Source: Vibrio sinaloensis (GTDB taxonomy: Bacteria > Pseudomonadota > Gammaproteobacteria > Enterobacterales > Vibrionaceae). From it: a stretch of 64,000 nt of DNA. The notes beneath the pieces are model-generated. The model saw only the letters and a list, made by a program, of their open reading frames with translations. It had not been told where the DNA came from and ran no database searches. Below are positions 37,627 to 46,408 of the stretch, in pieces (within the stretch, counting starts at the first letter, position 1; the number at the start of each line of letters is the position of its first letter). Location of the stretch: assembly GCF_023195835.1 (NCBI RefSeq), contig NZ_CP096199.1:310001-374000 (forward strand), written 5' to 3'. The translations under genes and the position numbers were made by a program.

Positions 37627-38466
37627 ATGTATCTTGAGCATTTTGGGCTGGCCAGTTTGCCATTTCATCTGACGCCCGATACAGAAATGTTCTTAGGATT
37701 GACACCTCATTATGAGGCGATTCAAACCGTATTGGCTGCGCTTGAGATGGGCGAAGGGGTCATTAAGGTTACTGGCGAGGTCGGGACAGGGAAAACTATG
37801 CTATGCCGCATGCTCATTAAGCATGCCGCTCCTAACGTAGAGCTAGTCTTGATCCCTAATCCAGCGCTTGATGGCGACCAATTGCGTATAGCGGTGGCCA
37901 ATGAGCTGGGCATTGAATCAGTGGCACCGAGTCGAGTCGTTGATGTCATTCAACAGCGCCTATTGAGCTTAGCTCAGCAGGGCAAGCAAGTGGTGGTGTT
38001 GGTGGATGAGGCGCAGGTCTTAAGCGATGAGGCTTTGGAGGTGTTGCGTTTATTTGGCAACCTAGAAACAGAGCAGCGTAAACTGATGCAAATTGTGTTG
38101 TTTGGTCAGCCGGAGTTGGATGAGCGTTTAGCGTCCCATCATTTACGCCAATTGCGTCAACGGATTACCTTTAGCGCCCAGTTACGGGGCTTAACGGTCG
38201 CGGAGGTGGTGGCCTATATTGATAATCGCCTTGACAAGGTGGGTGGCGAGACAAGCTTGTTTAGCTTGAACCACAAAAAAGCCATTTGGCGCGCCAGCTA
38301 CGGCTATCCGCGTTTGATTAACCAAATATGCCACAAAGCCTTAGTGCTTAGTTGTAGTGATGGATTAACGCAAGTGAGTAACTCGCAACTCTTTCGAGCC
38401 ATTCATGACACCTATGACAGTTGTAAGCCCAAGTTCAAAAGCCCACTATTGTGGGGGTGGAGTTAA
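37627..38466 (+). CDS. mshM: MSHA biogenesis AAA ATPase MshM (ExeA-like)
   Basis: A 279-residue ATPase with the ExeA/GspA start motif YLEHFGLASLPFHLTPDTEMFL, Walker A GEVGTGKTM, Walker B VVLVDEAQ and a C-terminal lid (GYPRLINQICHKAL). By analogy with ExeA it may help secretin insertion into peptidoglycan or the outer membrane. The ribosome binding site is weak; start coupled to mshL (5-base gap). Confidence 0.9.
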   Translation: MYLEHFGLASLPFHLTPDTEMFLGLTPHYEAIQTVLAALEMGEGVIKVTGEVGTGKTMLCRMLIKHAAPNVELVLIPNPALDGDQLRIAVANELGIESVAPSRVVDVIQQRLLSLAQQGKQVVVLVDEAQVLSDEALEVLRLFGNLETEQRKLMQIVLFGQPELDERLASHHLRQLRQRITFSAQLRGLTVAEVVAYIDNRLDKVGGETSLFSLNHKKAIWRASYGYPRLINQICHKALVLSCSDGLTQVSNSQLFRAIHDTYDSCKPKFKSPLLWGWS

Positions 38467-38469
38467 ACC

Positions 38470-39519
38470 ATGAGTACCATAAATCGAGCGCTGGCCAAGC
38501 TGTCCAATCACAGTCCACAACAGGGGGGAGAGATCACTCATGTTGAGGTGAAGCCGGTTCAAAACCGCTCCATTGTGGCTTGGGTTACGGGAAGCTTTGC
38601 CGCGAGCCTCGCGGTTGGTGGTTGGGCTATTTCGCAGCAAGCACCGTCCGAGATGGTGTCGCCACTACCAACTGAGTCTGCGATCGAAATCAGTGAATCG
38701 CCGACCAGCAAAGCGTCAACGGCTACCCCTGTATTTGTCGCCTCCAACAAATCGCTGCCGCAAATCATTGAGACGGAGGTTGAACCGCTCAAAGTCGCTA
38801 GTGTTGAATCTAAACCGACGGCAAAGCGAACGGAGAAAGTGAAGTCAGAGCCGCGGGCTGCCCAAGCCCAGCCCGCCACAGCAACAAGCGATGTTGTGGC
38901 TGGTGAATTGGTGGTTGAGCAAGTGTCACTGACCAGCGAGCAACTGGCGCAAAAGGCGGCTGAACGGGGACGAAAAGCGCTCGATAACAACAACCTTAAA
39001 CAAGCATTGGACGCTTATCACCAAGCGCTGCGTTATACCCCCAACGATGGCGATATTCGCCAGCGATTGGCCGCACTTTATTACGGCAAAGGCGAAGTAC
39101 GCAAAGCGGCAGAACTATTGCAAAAGGGCATTGCCCTCAACGGTAACGATGTCGATTTGCGCCTAGCACTGGCAAAAATGTTGCTTAAAGAGCAGCAGGC
39201 CCCGGCGGCGTTGACCGTGCTCAGCGCCCTGCCAGAGCAAGCGTCAGTTGAATATTTGTCTTTGCGGGCTGCGTTAGCACAGAAGCAAAAACAAGATGCC
39301 CTCGCCCTAGCCAGTTATCAACAGTTGGTTCAGCTCGAGCCAGACAGCGGCCGCTGGTGGCTTGGGCTGGCGATTCAACAAGAGCGAGCATTCGATTTAA
39401 CTCAGGCCAAGGCCTCTTATGCAGAGGCGTTGACTAAGCTAGGTCTCTCCAGTCAATCTCAACAGTTTATTCGTGACCGTTTAGCGCTAATCAGTCGTTT
39501 AGAGGAGCAGCCACAGTGA
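38470..39519 (+). CDS. mshN: MSHA biogenesis protein MshN (TPR)
   Basis: A 349-residue protein with a short cytoplasmic start, one membrane segment at about residues 36-55, a Ser/Thr/Pro/Ala-rich spacer and several TPR repeats from about residue 155 on (ALDAYHQALRYTPNDGDIRQ, AAELLQKGIALNGNDVDLRL and further copies). It probably acts as a pilotin-like or scaffolding partner of MshL/MshM. Three bases after mshM. Confidence 0.9.
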   Translation: MSTINRALAKLSNHSPQQGGEITHVEVKPVQNRSIVAWVTGSFAASLAVGGWAISQQAPSEMVSPLPTESAIEISESPTSKASTATPVFVASNKSLPQIIETEVEPLKVASVESKPTAKRTEKVKSEPRAAQAQPATATSDVVAGELVVEQVSLTSEQLAQKAAERGRKALDNNNLKQALDAYHQALRYTPNDGDIRQRLAALYYGKGEVRKAAELLQKGIALNGNDVDLRLALAKMLLKEQQAPAALTVLSALPEQASVEYLSLRAALAQKQKQDALALASYQQLVQLEPDSGRWWLGLAIQQERAFDLTQAKASYAEALTKLGLSSQSQQFIRDRLALISRLEEQPQ

Positions 39520-41240
39520 AAATTCAACTTAGAAAACGACTCGGCGATCTATTAGTCGAAGAGGGCATCATCACTGAGCTGCAAGTTGAGCAGGCGCTAA
39601 CCGCACAGAAGACGACCGGAAGAAAACTCGGCGCTACCTTAATTGAGCTTGGCTTCCTGACCGAGCATCAAATGCTGAGCTTTTTGGCTCAGCAACTCGA
39701 TATCCCTCTGATTGATCTGAGCCGTGCTAATGTCGACATCGACGCCGTGCAGTTGCTACCAGAGGTCCATGCGCGGCGCTTGCGCGCGCTGGTGATTGGT
39801 CGCCAAGAGAATACCTTACGGGTGGCGATGAGCGATCCTGCCGATCTATTTGCTCAAGAAGCCCTACTTGGACAGTTGGGCCAATACAGCATTGAATTTG
39901 TGATTGCGCCTGAAAAGCAACTGGTCGATGGTTTTGACCGCTATTATCGCCGCACCAAAGAGATCGCGTCGTTTGCCGAGCAGCTGCAAGCTGAACACCA
40001 AGTGACCGAGGCATTTGACTTCAATATCGAAGGTAATGATAGTGAAGAAGTCACGGTCGTTAAGCTGATTAACTCCTTGTTTGAAGACGCGATTCAAGTT
40101 GGCGCGTCGGATATCCATATCGAGCCAGATGCCAATGTGCTGCGCCTTCGCCAGCGTATTGATGGCGTACTGCACGAAACCCTGCTCAATGAAGTCAATA
40201 TTGCTTCCGCTCTAGTGCTGAGACTGAAGCTGATGGCCAACCTTGATATTTCGGAAAAGCGCTTGCCTCAAGATGGGCGTTTTAATATTCGCACTAAAGG
40301 CCAGTCGGTCGATATCCGGATGTCGACCATGCCCGTTCAACATGGTGAATCTGTGGTGATGCGTCTGCTCAATCAATCTGCGGGCGTGCGTAAGCTTGAA
40401 GAGTCCGGTCTTCCAGACCATCTGTTGCTGCGTTTAAGACGCCAGTTAAAAAGACCTCATGGCATGATTTTGGTGACAGGCCCAACAGGCTCGGGCAAAA
40501 CCACCACCTTGTATGGCGCGCTGACCGAGCTCAACCAACCGAGTAAGAAGATCATTACTGCCGAAGATCCGGTCGAATATCGACTTCCCCGAGTCAATCA
40601 GGTGCAAGTCAACCCGAAGATTGATCTCGACTTCTCTACCGTACTGCGCACCTTTTTGCGCCAAGACCCCGACATTATCTTGGTCGGTGAGATGCGCGAC
40701 CAAGAAACGGTTGAGATCGGTTTGCGTGCTGCTCTAACGGGTCACTTGGTGCTAAGCACTCTGCACACCAATGATGCGGTTGATAGTGCGCTGCGTATGA
40801 TGGACATGGGCGCGCCGGGATACCTAGTGGCCAGCGCGGTGCGTGCCGTAGTCGCTCAGCGGCTTGTGCGCAAAGTGTGCCCAGATTGTAAAACCGAAGA
40901 GGTACTGGACGATGGGCGCAGGCAGTGGTTGGCTCAGCGTTTCCCGAATCAAGTCGAGAGTAAATTTTGGGTCGGTAAAGGCTGCCAAAACTGTAATTTG
41001 ACCGGATACCGGGGCCGTATTGGTGTGTTTGAGATGCTCGAATTGGAGCAGGATATGATGGATAAACTGCGCGCTAACGACGCAGTCGGGTTTGCTCAAG
41101 TCGCTCGTCAATCGGCCAACTACAAACCCTTACTGGCCTCGGCGATGGAGTTAGCCATTCAAGGGGTGGTTAGCTTTGGTGAGGTGATGAGCCTTGGCGA
41201 AGGGGACTCCTCTGGATTTGAACAAGCGATCTATATCTAA
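39516..41240 (+). CDS. mshE: MSHA pilus extension ATPase MshE
   Basis: A 574-residue GspE/PilB-type motor with a GTG start overlapping mshN by 4 bases. The N-terminus has two tandem MshEN motifs for c-di-GMP, RLGDLLVEEGIITELQVEQA and KLGATLIELGFLTEHQMLSF, each continuing to a terminal AxQ/AQQ. The motor domain has Walker A GPTGSGKTTT (about residues 322-331), Walker B ILVGEMRD, the His box LVLSTLHTNDA and a CPDC...CQNC zinc site (about 454-492). c-di-GMP should switch pilus extension on. Confidence 0.96.
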   Translation: MKIQLRKRLGDLLVEEGIITELQVEQALTAQKTTGRKLGATLIELGFLTEHQMLSFLAQQLDIPLIDLSRANVDIDAVQLLPEVHARRLRALVIGRQENTLRVAMSDPADLFAQEALLGQLGQYSIEFVIAPEKQLVDGFDRYYRRTKEIASFAEQLQAEHQVTEAFDFNIEGNDSEEVTVVKLINSLFEDAIQVGASDIHIEPDANVLRLRQRIDGVLHETLLNEVNIASALVLRLKLMANLDISEKRLPQDGRFNIRTKGQSVDIRMSTMPVQHGESVVMRLLNQSAGVRKLEESGLPDHLLLRLRRQLKRPHGMILVTGPTGSGKTTTLYGALTELNQPSKKIITAEDPVEYRLPRVNQVQVNPKIDLDFSTVLRTFLRQDPDIILVGEMRDQETVEIGLRAALTGHLVLSTLHTNDAVDSALRMMDMGAPGYLVASAVRAVVAQRLVRKVCPDCKTEEVLDDGRRQWLAQRFPNQVESKFWVGKGCQNCNLTGYRGRIGVFEMLELEQDMMDKLRANDAVGFAQVARQSANYKPLLASAMELAIQGVVSFGEVMSLGEGDSSGFEQAIYI

Positions 41241-41248
41241 GGTGAGCT

Positions 41249-42469
41249 ATGCCGACGTTTAACTATCAAGGCCGACATGCCGATGGAGCCGCCACATCCG
41301 GTGCCATTGATGCGCCAACGCAAGAGGCAGTGGTCGAACAGTTGATGAATAAAGGCATCATTCCTGTATCGATTGAGATCGCGGACCAGAGCAGTCGTTT
41401 GGGTGTCGATATTAAAACCTTGTTCACACCTGCAGTGCCACTTGAGGTGTTGGTGATCTTTTGCCGGCAGTTGTACAGCTTGACTAAGGCCGGGGTGCCA
41501 CTGCTGCGTTCGATGAAAGGCTTGAGTCAGAATAGTACCAATAAACAGCTGCAAGAGGCGTTGGAAAACGTGACTCAAGAGTTGACCAACGGTCGCAGTT
41601 TGTCGAGTTCGATGCAGATGTTTCCCAAAGTGTTCAGTCCGCTGTTTGTCTCGATGATCCATGTGGGTGAAAACACGGGTCGTCTTGATCAGGCGCTATT
41701 GCAACTGGCGGGTTACTATGAACAAGAGGTCGAAACTCGCAAACGGATCAAAACCGCGATGCGTTACCCAACGTTTGTGATCAGCTTTATTGTGGTCGCG
41801 CTGTTTGTCCTTAATGTTAAAGTGATTCCTCAGTTTTCCAGTATGTTCGCCCGCTTTGGGGTTGAGTTACCGCTGCCAACCAGGATCCTGATCACCACTT
41901 CAGAGTTCTTTGTTAACTATTGGCTGATGATGGTGGCGGCGATTGTCGCCGGGTTGTTTGGTTTTCGGGCGTGGATAAACACCGCAGCAGGTCGAGAAAC
42001 ATGGGACAAATTCCGTTTGCGTATGCCGGTAGTGGGTGAGTTGGTCAATAGAGCGCAGCTGTCACGCTTTTCACGCACGTTTGCGTTAATGCTCAAGGCG
42101 GGGGTGCCGCTCAATCAATCGTTGGCTTTGTCCGCAGAGGCGCTCGGCAACAAGTTTCTCGAAAACCGCCTGATGGAGATGAAAGCTTCGATTGAAGCGG
42201 GGGGAACTATCTCATCGACGGCAATCAATAGTGGTGTATTTACCCCTTTAGTGATCCAAATGATCTCTGTCGGTGAAGAGACGGGGCGAATCGATGAACT
42301 GCTCCTCGAAGTATCGGATTTTTATGATCGCGAAGTGGATTATGATCTCAAGACACTGACCGCGCGCATTGAACCGATCTTGCTGGTGATTGTCGCCGGC
42401 ATGGTGTTGATCTTAGCCTTGGGCATCTTCTTGCCGATGTGGGGAATGCTCGATGCCATCAAGGGATAG
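41249..42469 (+). CDS. mshG: MSHA inner-membrane platform protein MshG (PilC-like)
   Basis: A 406-residue protein with two GspF/PilC domains (about residues 70-195 and 270-395) and three membrane segments. Characteristic blocks: FCRQLYSLTKAGVPLLRSMKGL, MIHVGENTGRLDQALLQLAGYYE, FSRTFALMLKAGVPLNQSLAL and MISVGEETGRIDELLLEVSDFYD (each a separate segment of the fold). It is the rotating platform driven by MshE. Confidence 0.95.
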   Translation: MPTFNYQGRHADGAATSGAIDAPTQEAVVEQLMNKGIIPVSIEIADQSSRLGVDIKTLFTPAVPLEVLVIFCRQLYSLTKAGVPLLRSMKGLSQNSTNKQLQEALENVTQELTNGRSLSSSMQMFPKVFSPLFVSMIHVGENTGRLDQALLQLAGYYEQEVETRKRIKTAMRYPTFVISFIVVALFVLNVKVIPQFSSMFARFGVELPLPTRILITTSEFFVNYWLMMVAAIVAGLFGFRAWINTAAGRETWDKFRLRMPVVGELVNRAQLSRFSRTFALMLKAGVPLNQSLALSAEALGNKFLENRLMEMKASIEAGGTISSTAINSGVFTPLVIQMISVGEETGRIDELLLEVSDFYDREVDYDLKTLTARIEPILLVIVAGMVLILALGIFLPMWGMLDAIKG

Positions 42470-42923
42470 TAGGCTTGAGTTGTCACGCTTGGCTATTGGG
42501 GTGTTACTACTGATCTCACTAGTGGCCAGTTTTTTATTGTCCTGGCGTGCGGTCGAACAACAGGCTAACCGCTCGGCGCTGCAGCTCGCTAGTCAGCGGA
42601 TTAACGAACGGGCGAGTTTTTATAAACAGCAGTGGTTGTTGGCAAGGAAAGCGAACTCGCTAGAGATTGCTGGTCTCGAGCTCAACTACACTGATAAAGG
42701 GTGGGTGACGCCGTTGAACAACCAGCAGCGTGTCGATTGCCAATATTGGCTAGCGATACTCTATCCCGATGAAGAGTTGTTGGGTCATCAACCGCTCGCT
42801 ATTGATAATGAATCAATAGCGAGGGATTATCGTTGTATCTATCGTTATAGTCAGGATCGATTTATTGCTATCAGTTTGATTCAGAATAATTTCTCTGCCC
42901 AAGTTGGATTTTTAATTCAGTAG
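42453..42923 (+). CDS. mshF: MSHA biogenesis protein MshF
   Basis: A protein of up to 156 residues with one membrane segment (about 14-32, IGVLLLISLVASFLLSW) and a small periplasmic domain with two cysteines. Role unknown beyond membership in the MSHA locus. Start uncertain: ATG 42453 overlaps mshG by 17 bases and has GGGGA upstream; TTG 42480 behind TAGG is an alternative. Last gene of the assembly block. Confidence 0.82.
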   Translation: MPSRDSRLELSRLAIGVLLLISLVASFLLSWRAVEQQANRSALQLASQRINERASFYKQQWLLARKANSLEIAGLELNYTDKGWVTPLNNQQRVDCQYWLAILYPDEELLGHQPLAIDNESIARDYRCIYRYSQDRFIAISLIQNNFSAQVGFLIQ

Positions 42924-42943
42924 TTTTTTTGACATACAACAGG

Positions 42944-42971
42944 TAGTGAAAGTGGAGAATGTCCGTATAAT
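42944..42971 (+). promoter_or_regulatory. Probable promoter of the mshB-mshQ pilin block
   Basis: A perfect -10 TATAAT at 42966-42971, with a weak -35 (TAGTGA at 42944-42949, 16 bases away), 29 bases before mshB. A separate promoter for the structural genes fits the known two-operon layout of MSHA loci. Confidence 0.5.
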
Positions 42972-42999
42972 ACGGCTCAGTTATAGACAGGTTTAAACA

Positions 43000-43566
43000 A
43001 TGAAAAAAACGCAAACGGGTTTTACTCTGGTTGAGTTGGTGGTGGTGATTGTCGTGGTGGGATTGCTGGCTGTTGCTGCGCTGCCTCGTTTTCTCGATGT
43101 CACCGATGAAGCAAAGAAAGCCAGTATTGAGGGTGTCGCGGGTGGATTTGCCACCGGTGTCCTCTCTGCGCGCGCCCAGTGGGAAGCGGAAGCACGCCCA
43201 TCTCGCTTAATAAACTCAGTAAGGCGCAATACGGTAAACTATGACGGGGTCAAATTTTGGCTGACCAGTAGTGCTCAAACCGGTGGTAATTTTCGCGATG
43301 GTTACCCTTTTGCACTTAACAATGATGACACCAGTTTCCCGACCACGCTGACTGATCAAGCGTGCATCGATCTTATGGATAATCTGCTGCAAAATCCGCC
43401 CAAAGTCGGCACGATTTCTGCTGCAGCTACCGATAGCAATATCAAATATACCGCGCAAGCTGATAGCAATAACTCAACCTGTACCTATGTACAAAAAGAG
43501 GGCAACAGCAATCATCAGTTTGTGTATCAAATAGAGACAGGTCGTGTGACCGTAACGCTGCAGTAG
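43000..43566 (+). CDS. mshB: MSHA minor pilin MshB
   Basis: A 188-residue type IV prepilin: short leader MKKTQTG, cleavage before FTLVELVVVIVVVGLLAVAALPRF, with Glu5 of the mature pilin present. The C-terminal globular domain has two cysteines that could form a disulfide (residues about 128 and 166). Longer than MshA; it probably initiates or decorates the fibre. Confidence 0.92.
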   Translation: MKKTQTGFTLVELVVVIVVVGLLAVAALPRFLDVTDEAKKASIEGVAGGFATGVLSARAQWEAEARPSRLINSVRRNTVNYDGVKFWLTSSAQTGGNFRDGYPFALNNDDTSFPTTLTDQACIDLMDNLLQNPPKVGTISAAATDSNIKYTAQADSNNSTCTYVQKEGNSNHQFVYQIETGRVTVTLQ

Positions 43567-43598
43567 CGCTGCACATAGTCAAATAGAGAGAGTGTAAT

Positions 43599-44075
43599 AT
43601 GAAAAGACAAGGCGGTTTCACCCTAATCGAACTGGTCGTGGTGATTGTAATTTTAGGTATTTTGGCTGTTACAGCAGCACCGCGCTTTTTGAACTTGCAA
43701 AATGATGCGCGTAAATCATCTCTACAAGGTTTGAAAGGTGCCATTGATGGTGCGGCTGGAATTGTGTATGGCAAAGCTGCGATACAAGGTGATGAAAACA
43801 AGGATACAAGTACGGTTGATGGTATTGCGACGGCTTATGGCTACCCTGCTGCAAGCGATGCAGGAATTGGTACAGCTGTCGTAGGTTTGAATACTAATGA
43901 TTGGAGTAAAATTGCAGCAACTGACGGATATTATGTGACGTTTTATGATGAAGCTATTTCAGGTTCATCAGCTACAACAATTACCAGTGGCAATTGTTAC
44001 GTTAAATATACTGGACGTGCATCATCTGCGGCGACAGCAACCTACAGTGCTACGGTAACTAATAGCGGTTGCTAA
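43599..44075 (+). CDS. mshA: MSHA major pilin MshA
   Basis: A 158-residue prepilin: leader MKRQGG, cleavage before [20 protein letters not shown], Glu5 present, then a small Ser/Thr/Ala-rich globular domain with the two cysteines near the C-terminus (SGNCYVKY and final SGC) that close the D-loop. It is the bulk subunit of the mannose-sensitive hemagglutinin pilus used for surface attachment. The surface half is AT-richer than its neighbours and likely variable. Followed by its own terminator. Confidence 0.94.
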   Translation: MKRQGGFTLIELVVVIVILGILAVTAAPRFLNLQNDARKSSLQGLKGAIDGAAGIVYGKAAIQGDENKDTSTVDGIATAYGYPAASDAGIGTAVVGLNTNDWSKIAATDGYYVTFYDEAISGSSATTITSGNCYVKYTGRASSAATATYSATVTNSGC

Positions 44076-44089
44076 GTTTATTCGCTATC

Positions 44090-44114
44090 AGGCCAGCATT
44101 GCTGGCCTTTTTTC
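44090..44114 (+). terminator. Terminator after mshA
   Basis: AGGCCAGC / GCTGGCCT with a 3-base loop and TTTTTTC, between mshA and mshC inside the pilin block. It should end most transcripts after the major pilin and leave a minority to read into mshC-mshQ, unless a second promoter lies in 44115-44223. Confidence 0.88.
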
Positions 44115-44223
44115 TTTTCCAGATTCTTCCTTCTTGCCTCTTCTCAAATTTCCTTAAAAAACAACAGCGATCAACTGGGTTCAGTTATACTTACTTGAGT
44201 GTTTTAAATCGATAAAGAGTCGT

Positions 44224-44682
44224 ATGGCGCGTGCAAAGAGCTTAGGGTTTACCTTAGTGGAACTGATCGTGGTGATCATTTTAGTGGCGATTGTCTCGCT
44301 ATATGCTGCGAGTCGTTTTATTGGCCGCGACAGCTTCTCTGCGTTTGTTGCCCAAGAGCAGGTGATCTCGGTTATTCGCCAAGTTCAAGTGACGCGCATG
44401 CAATCCAACAGTGCCAGCAGTTGCGCGTCAGATAGCAATACGGCGCTCAGCGTTAGCGCCAACTGTCTGGGTTCTGTCGCCGGTTGCAACCAAGCCAGCG
44501 CCCAGCGCAGTGACTGGGTCGCGCTAGAAGGGGTCACTTTTTCCCCGCAGACCGCGTGTTTGGAGTTTGACTTGCTCGGAGAACCTAACCAAGCGGTGAC
44601 GGTTGATATCCGAGCGGCCAGTTCAACCTGTCGCGTAACGATTGAACGCAATGGTTATGTTTCTTCAGGAGGCTGCAGCTAG
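44224..44682 (+). CDS. mshC: MSHA minor pilin MshC
   Basis: A 152-residue prepilin-like protein: MARAKSLG then FTLVELIVVIILVAIVSLYAAS, with Glu5. Several cysteine pairs in the globular part. Its TAG stop shares a G with the GTG start of mshD. Confidence 0.9.
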   Translation: MARAKSLGFTLVELIVVIILVAIVSLYAASRFIGRDSFSAFVAQEQVISVIRQVQVTRMQSNSASSCASDSNTALSVSANCLGSVAGCNQASAQRSDWVALEGVTFSPQTACLEFDLLGEPNQAVTVDIRAASSTCRVTIERNGYVSSGGCS

Positions 44683-45254
44683 TGAAATCAAAGCGATCGA
44701 TCTCTTGCGGTTTTACCCTAATCGAAAGCGTGATTGTGATTGTGATTATGGGATTAGCCATGATCACTATAGTGAACTTTCTTGCGCCGCAAATCGCCCG
44801 CTCAGCGGACCCCCATTACCAAACTCGCGTTGCGGCTCTTGGGCAAAGTGTGATGACGCAAATCCTTGCTCGTGGCTTTGACCATCATAGTGACTTTCAG
44901 GGGGGGCGGGTGCGCTGCTCTTCGCTCGACCTTGGCTCAACACAGTGTTCAGGGTTTGGCAGCAGTAGCCGCGTGCTCGGTATTGATAGTGACCGAGGAG
45001 AAACCGTGGCTAACCCATTGCAATACGATGATGTTGATGACTTTATCGGCTGCTGGACCCCCGGAGCCACCAACGGCTGCCGAGACCTAAACGCGCTGCT
45101 GGCAGATGGCGGTAGCAGCTATGCCAACTTCCGTTTGGACATTGCGGTGCAATACGCCAATGGGGCAGGAGCCACTCTAAAACAAGTGACCTTGACCATC
45201 GCGGCGAGCAATCAACCCGCCATTCGCTTGGTGGGGTATCGAGGAAACTATTGA
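44682..45254 (+). CDS. mshD: MSHA minor pilin MshD
   Basis: A 190-residue prepilin-like protein with GTG start behind AGGAGG. Leader MKSKRSISCG, then FTLIESVIVIVIMGLAMITI; Glu5 is kept. The globular domain includes a possible binding-site-like GCWTPGATNGCRDLN cysteine pair. Overlaps mshC by one base and mshO by one base. Confidence 0.9.
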   Translation: MKSKRSISCGFTLIESVIVIVIMGLAMITIVNFLAPQIARSADPHYQTRVAALGQSVMTQILARGFDHHSDFQGGRVRCSSLDLGSTQCSGFGSSSRVLGIDSDRGETVANPLQYDDVDDFIGCWTPGATNGCRDLNALLADGGSSYANFRLDIAVQYANGAGATLKQVTLTIAASNQPAIRLVGYRGNY

Positions 45255-45964
45255 TGCAGCAACGCGGTTTTACCTTGATCGAGATGATCCTCACTATAGT
45301 GGTGGGAGGGATCTTGGTGCTCGGAATTGCTGGCTTTGTTGAGCTGGGTGCGCGCGGTTATGTCGATAGCGTTGATCGTCAGCGTTTACAAACGCAGGCT
45401 AAGTTTGTGCTAGAGAAAATGTCGCGTGAAGTGCGTCATGCGGTGCCTAATGTGTTTCGTAGTGAAGACAACTGTGTCTACTTCTATCCGATCATTTACT
45501 CAGGCTTTTATGCAATTTCGGGCAATGATGTTGAGTTTATTGTTGGTCAGCGCGATGGGCTAGATGCCAGCAGCTTTGATGACCTTTCACTGATCATTAA
45601 CCCAACTGCTAACTTGAACGTCCAAGATGATTCCATCGCGCTCAATGGCCTAGTCACCGCGCGTGCCAACCAAGTGTTTGCTTTAGTGAATCAGGCCAGC
45701 CGGATCGAAAGTCAGTCGGTCGCTAAGCGCTACTACATGTTTGACCGCAATCAAGAGCGTAGTTATTGCATCATCCAAGTTGCTGGCCAAGGGCGAGTAG
45801 AAAGAGATGGCGCGGCGCTCTCCGATGCTATTGTGTCTGGCTCGCTTAATTATGTTCCCGCTACCGTACAAAATAATGGTTTGGTTCACGCTAACTTAAC
45901 CTTTCGTCAAAATGGTGAAACCACCAACTTTGAGCATGATATACAGGTGATCAATGTTCCTTAA
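45254..45964 (+). CDS. mshO: MSHA minor pilin MshO
   Basis: A 236-residue PilW/GspJ-like prepilin: MQQRG then FTLIEMILTIVVGGILVLGI with Glu5. ATG 45254 overlaps the TGA of mshD and has GAGG nine bases upstream; a TTG one codon earlier is less likely. The large C-terminal domain suits a pilus-tip subunit. Confidence 0.9.
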   Translation: MQQRGFTLIEMILTIVVGGILVLGIAGFVELGARGYVDSVDRQRLQTQAKFVLEKMSREVRHAVPNVFRSEDNCVYFYPIIYSGFYAISGNDVEFIVGQRDGLDASSFDDLSLIINPTANLNVQDDSIALNGLVTARANQVFALVNQASRIESQSVAKRYYMFDRNQERSYCIIQVAGQGRVERDGAALSDAIVSGSLNYVPATVQNNGLVHANLTFRQNGETTNFEHDIQVINVP

Positions 45965-46406
45965 GCGTCAGCAGGGTAACCTCTACATAGTGGTGATTTT
46001 TGTTTTAGTGGTGATGGGGCTGCTGGCGACGGCGTTGAGCCGGATCGAGCTGTCTAACAGTGACGCCCACACCCGAGACGTGCTGGGCACACAAGCTTGG
46101 CTCATGAGCCATTCGATCAACGAAATGGCGCTGACGCTTTTCTACCCGCTTGACTCAACCAGCAGCGCCATTGCTGCGCATTGCGACCCAGATGGAAATA
46201 GCGCGACCGACGGCGTGTCCGCACAGTTAATCACTCGCGCCAATCAATTACTCGATGCTGTCGCCAGTTGCCGCACTGTCGCACTAAGCTGTAATGTAAA
46301 GGGACCGCTTGACGGAGAAACCTTCTACCTGCTCGAAAGTCGAGTCACTTGTGGCTCTGGGTTGTCAGAAGTGGTGCGCAGTCAGCAAATTTGGGTTAAG
46401 GAGTAG
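45954..46406 (+). CDS. mshP: MSHA biogenesis protein MshP
   Basis: A 150-residue PilX/GspK-like protein: MFLKRQQGN, then a hydrophobic segment (LYIVVIFVLVVMGLLATAL) without the canonical GFTLxE motif, so it is an atypical minor pilin. Three to four cysteines in the periplasmic part. Overlaps mshO by 11 bases. Confidence 0.88.
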   Translation: MFLKRQQGNLYIVVIFVLVVMGLLATALSRIELSNSDAHTRDVLGTQAWLMSHSINEMALTLFYPLDSTSSAIAAHCDPDGNSATDGVSAQLITRANQLLDAVASCRTVALSCNVKGPLDGETFYLLESRVTCGSGLSEVVRSQQIWVKE

Positions 46407-46408
46407 TT

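Noticed and set aside
42929..42934. TTGACA as the -35 of the mshB promoter
   Set aside because: It is 31 bases from the TATAAT at 42966, far outside the usual 16-18 base spacing.
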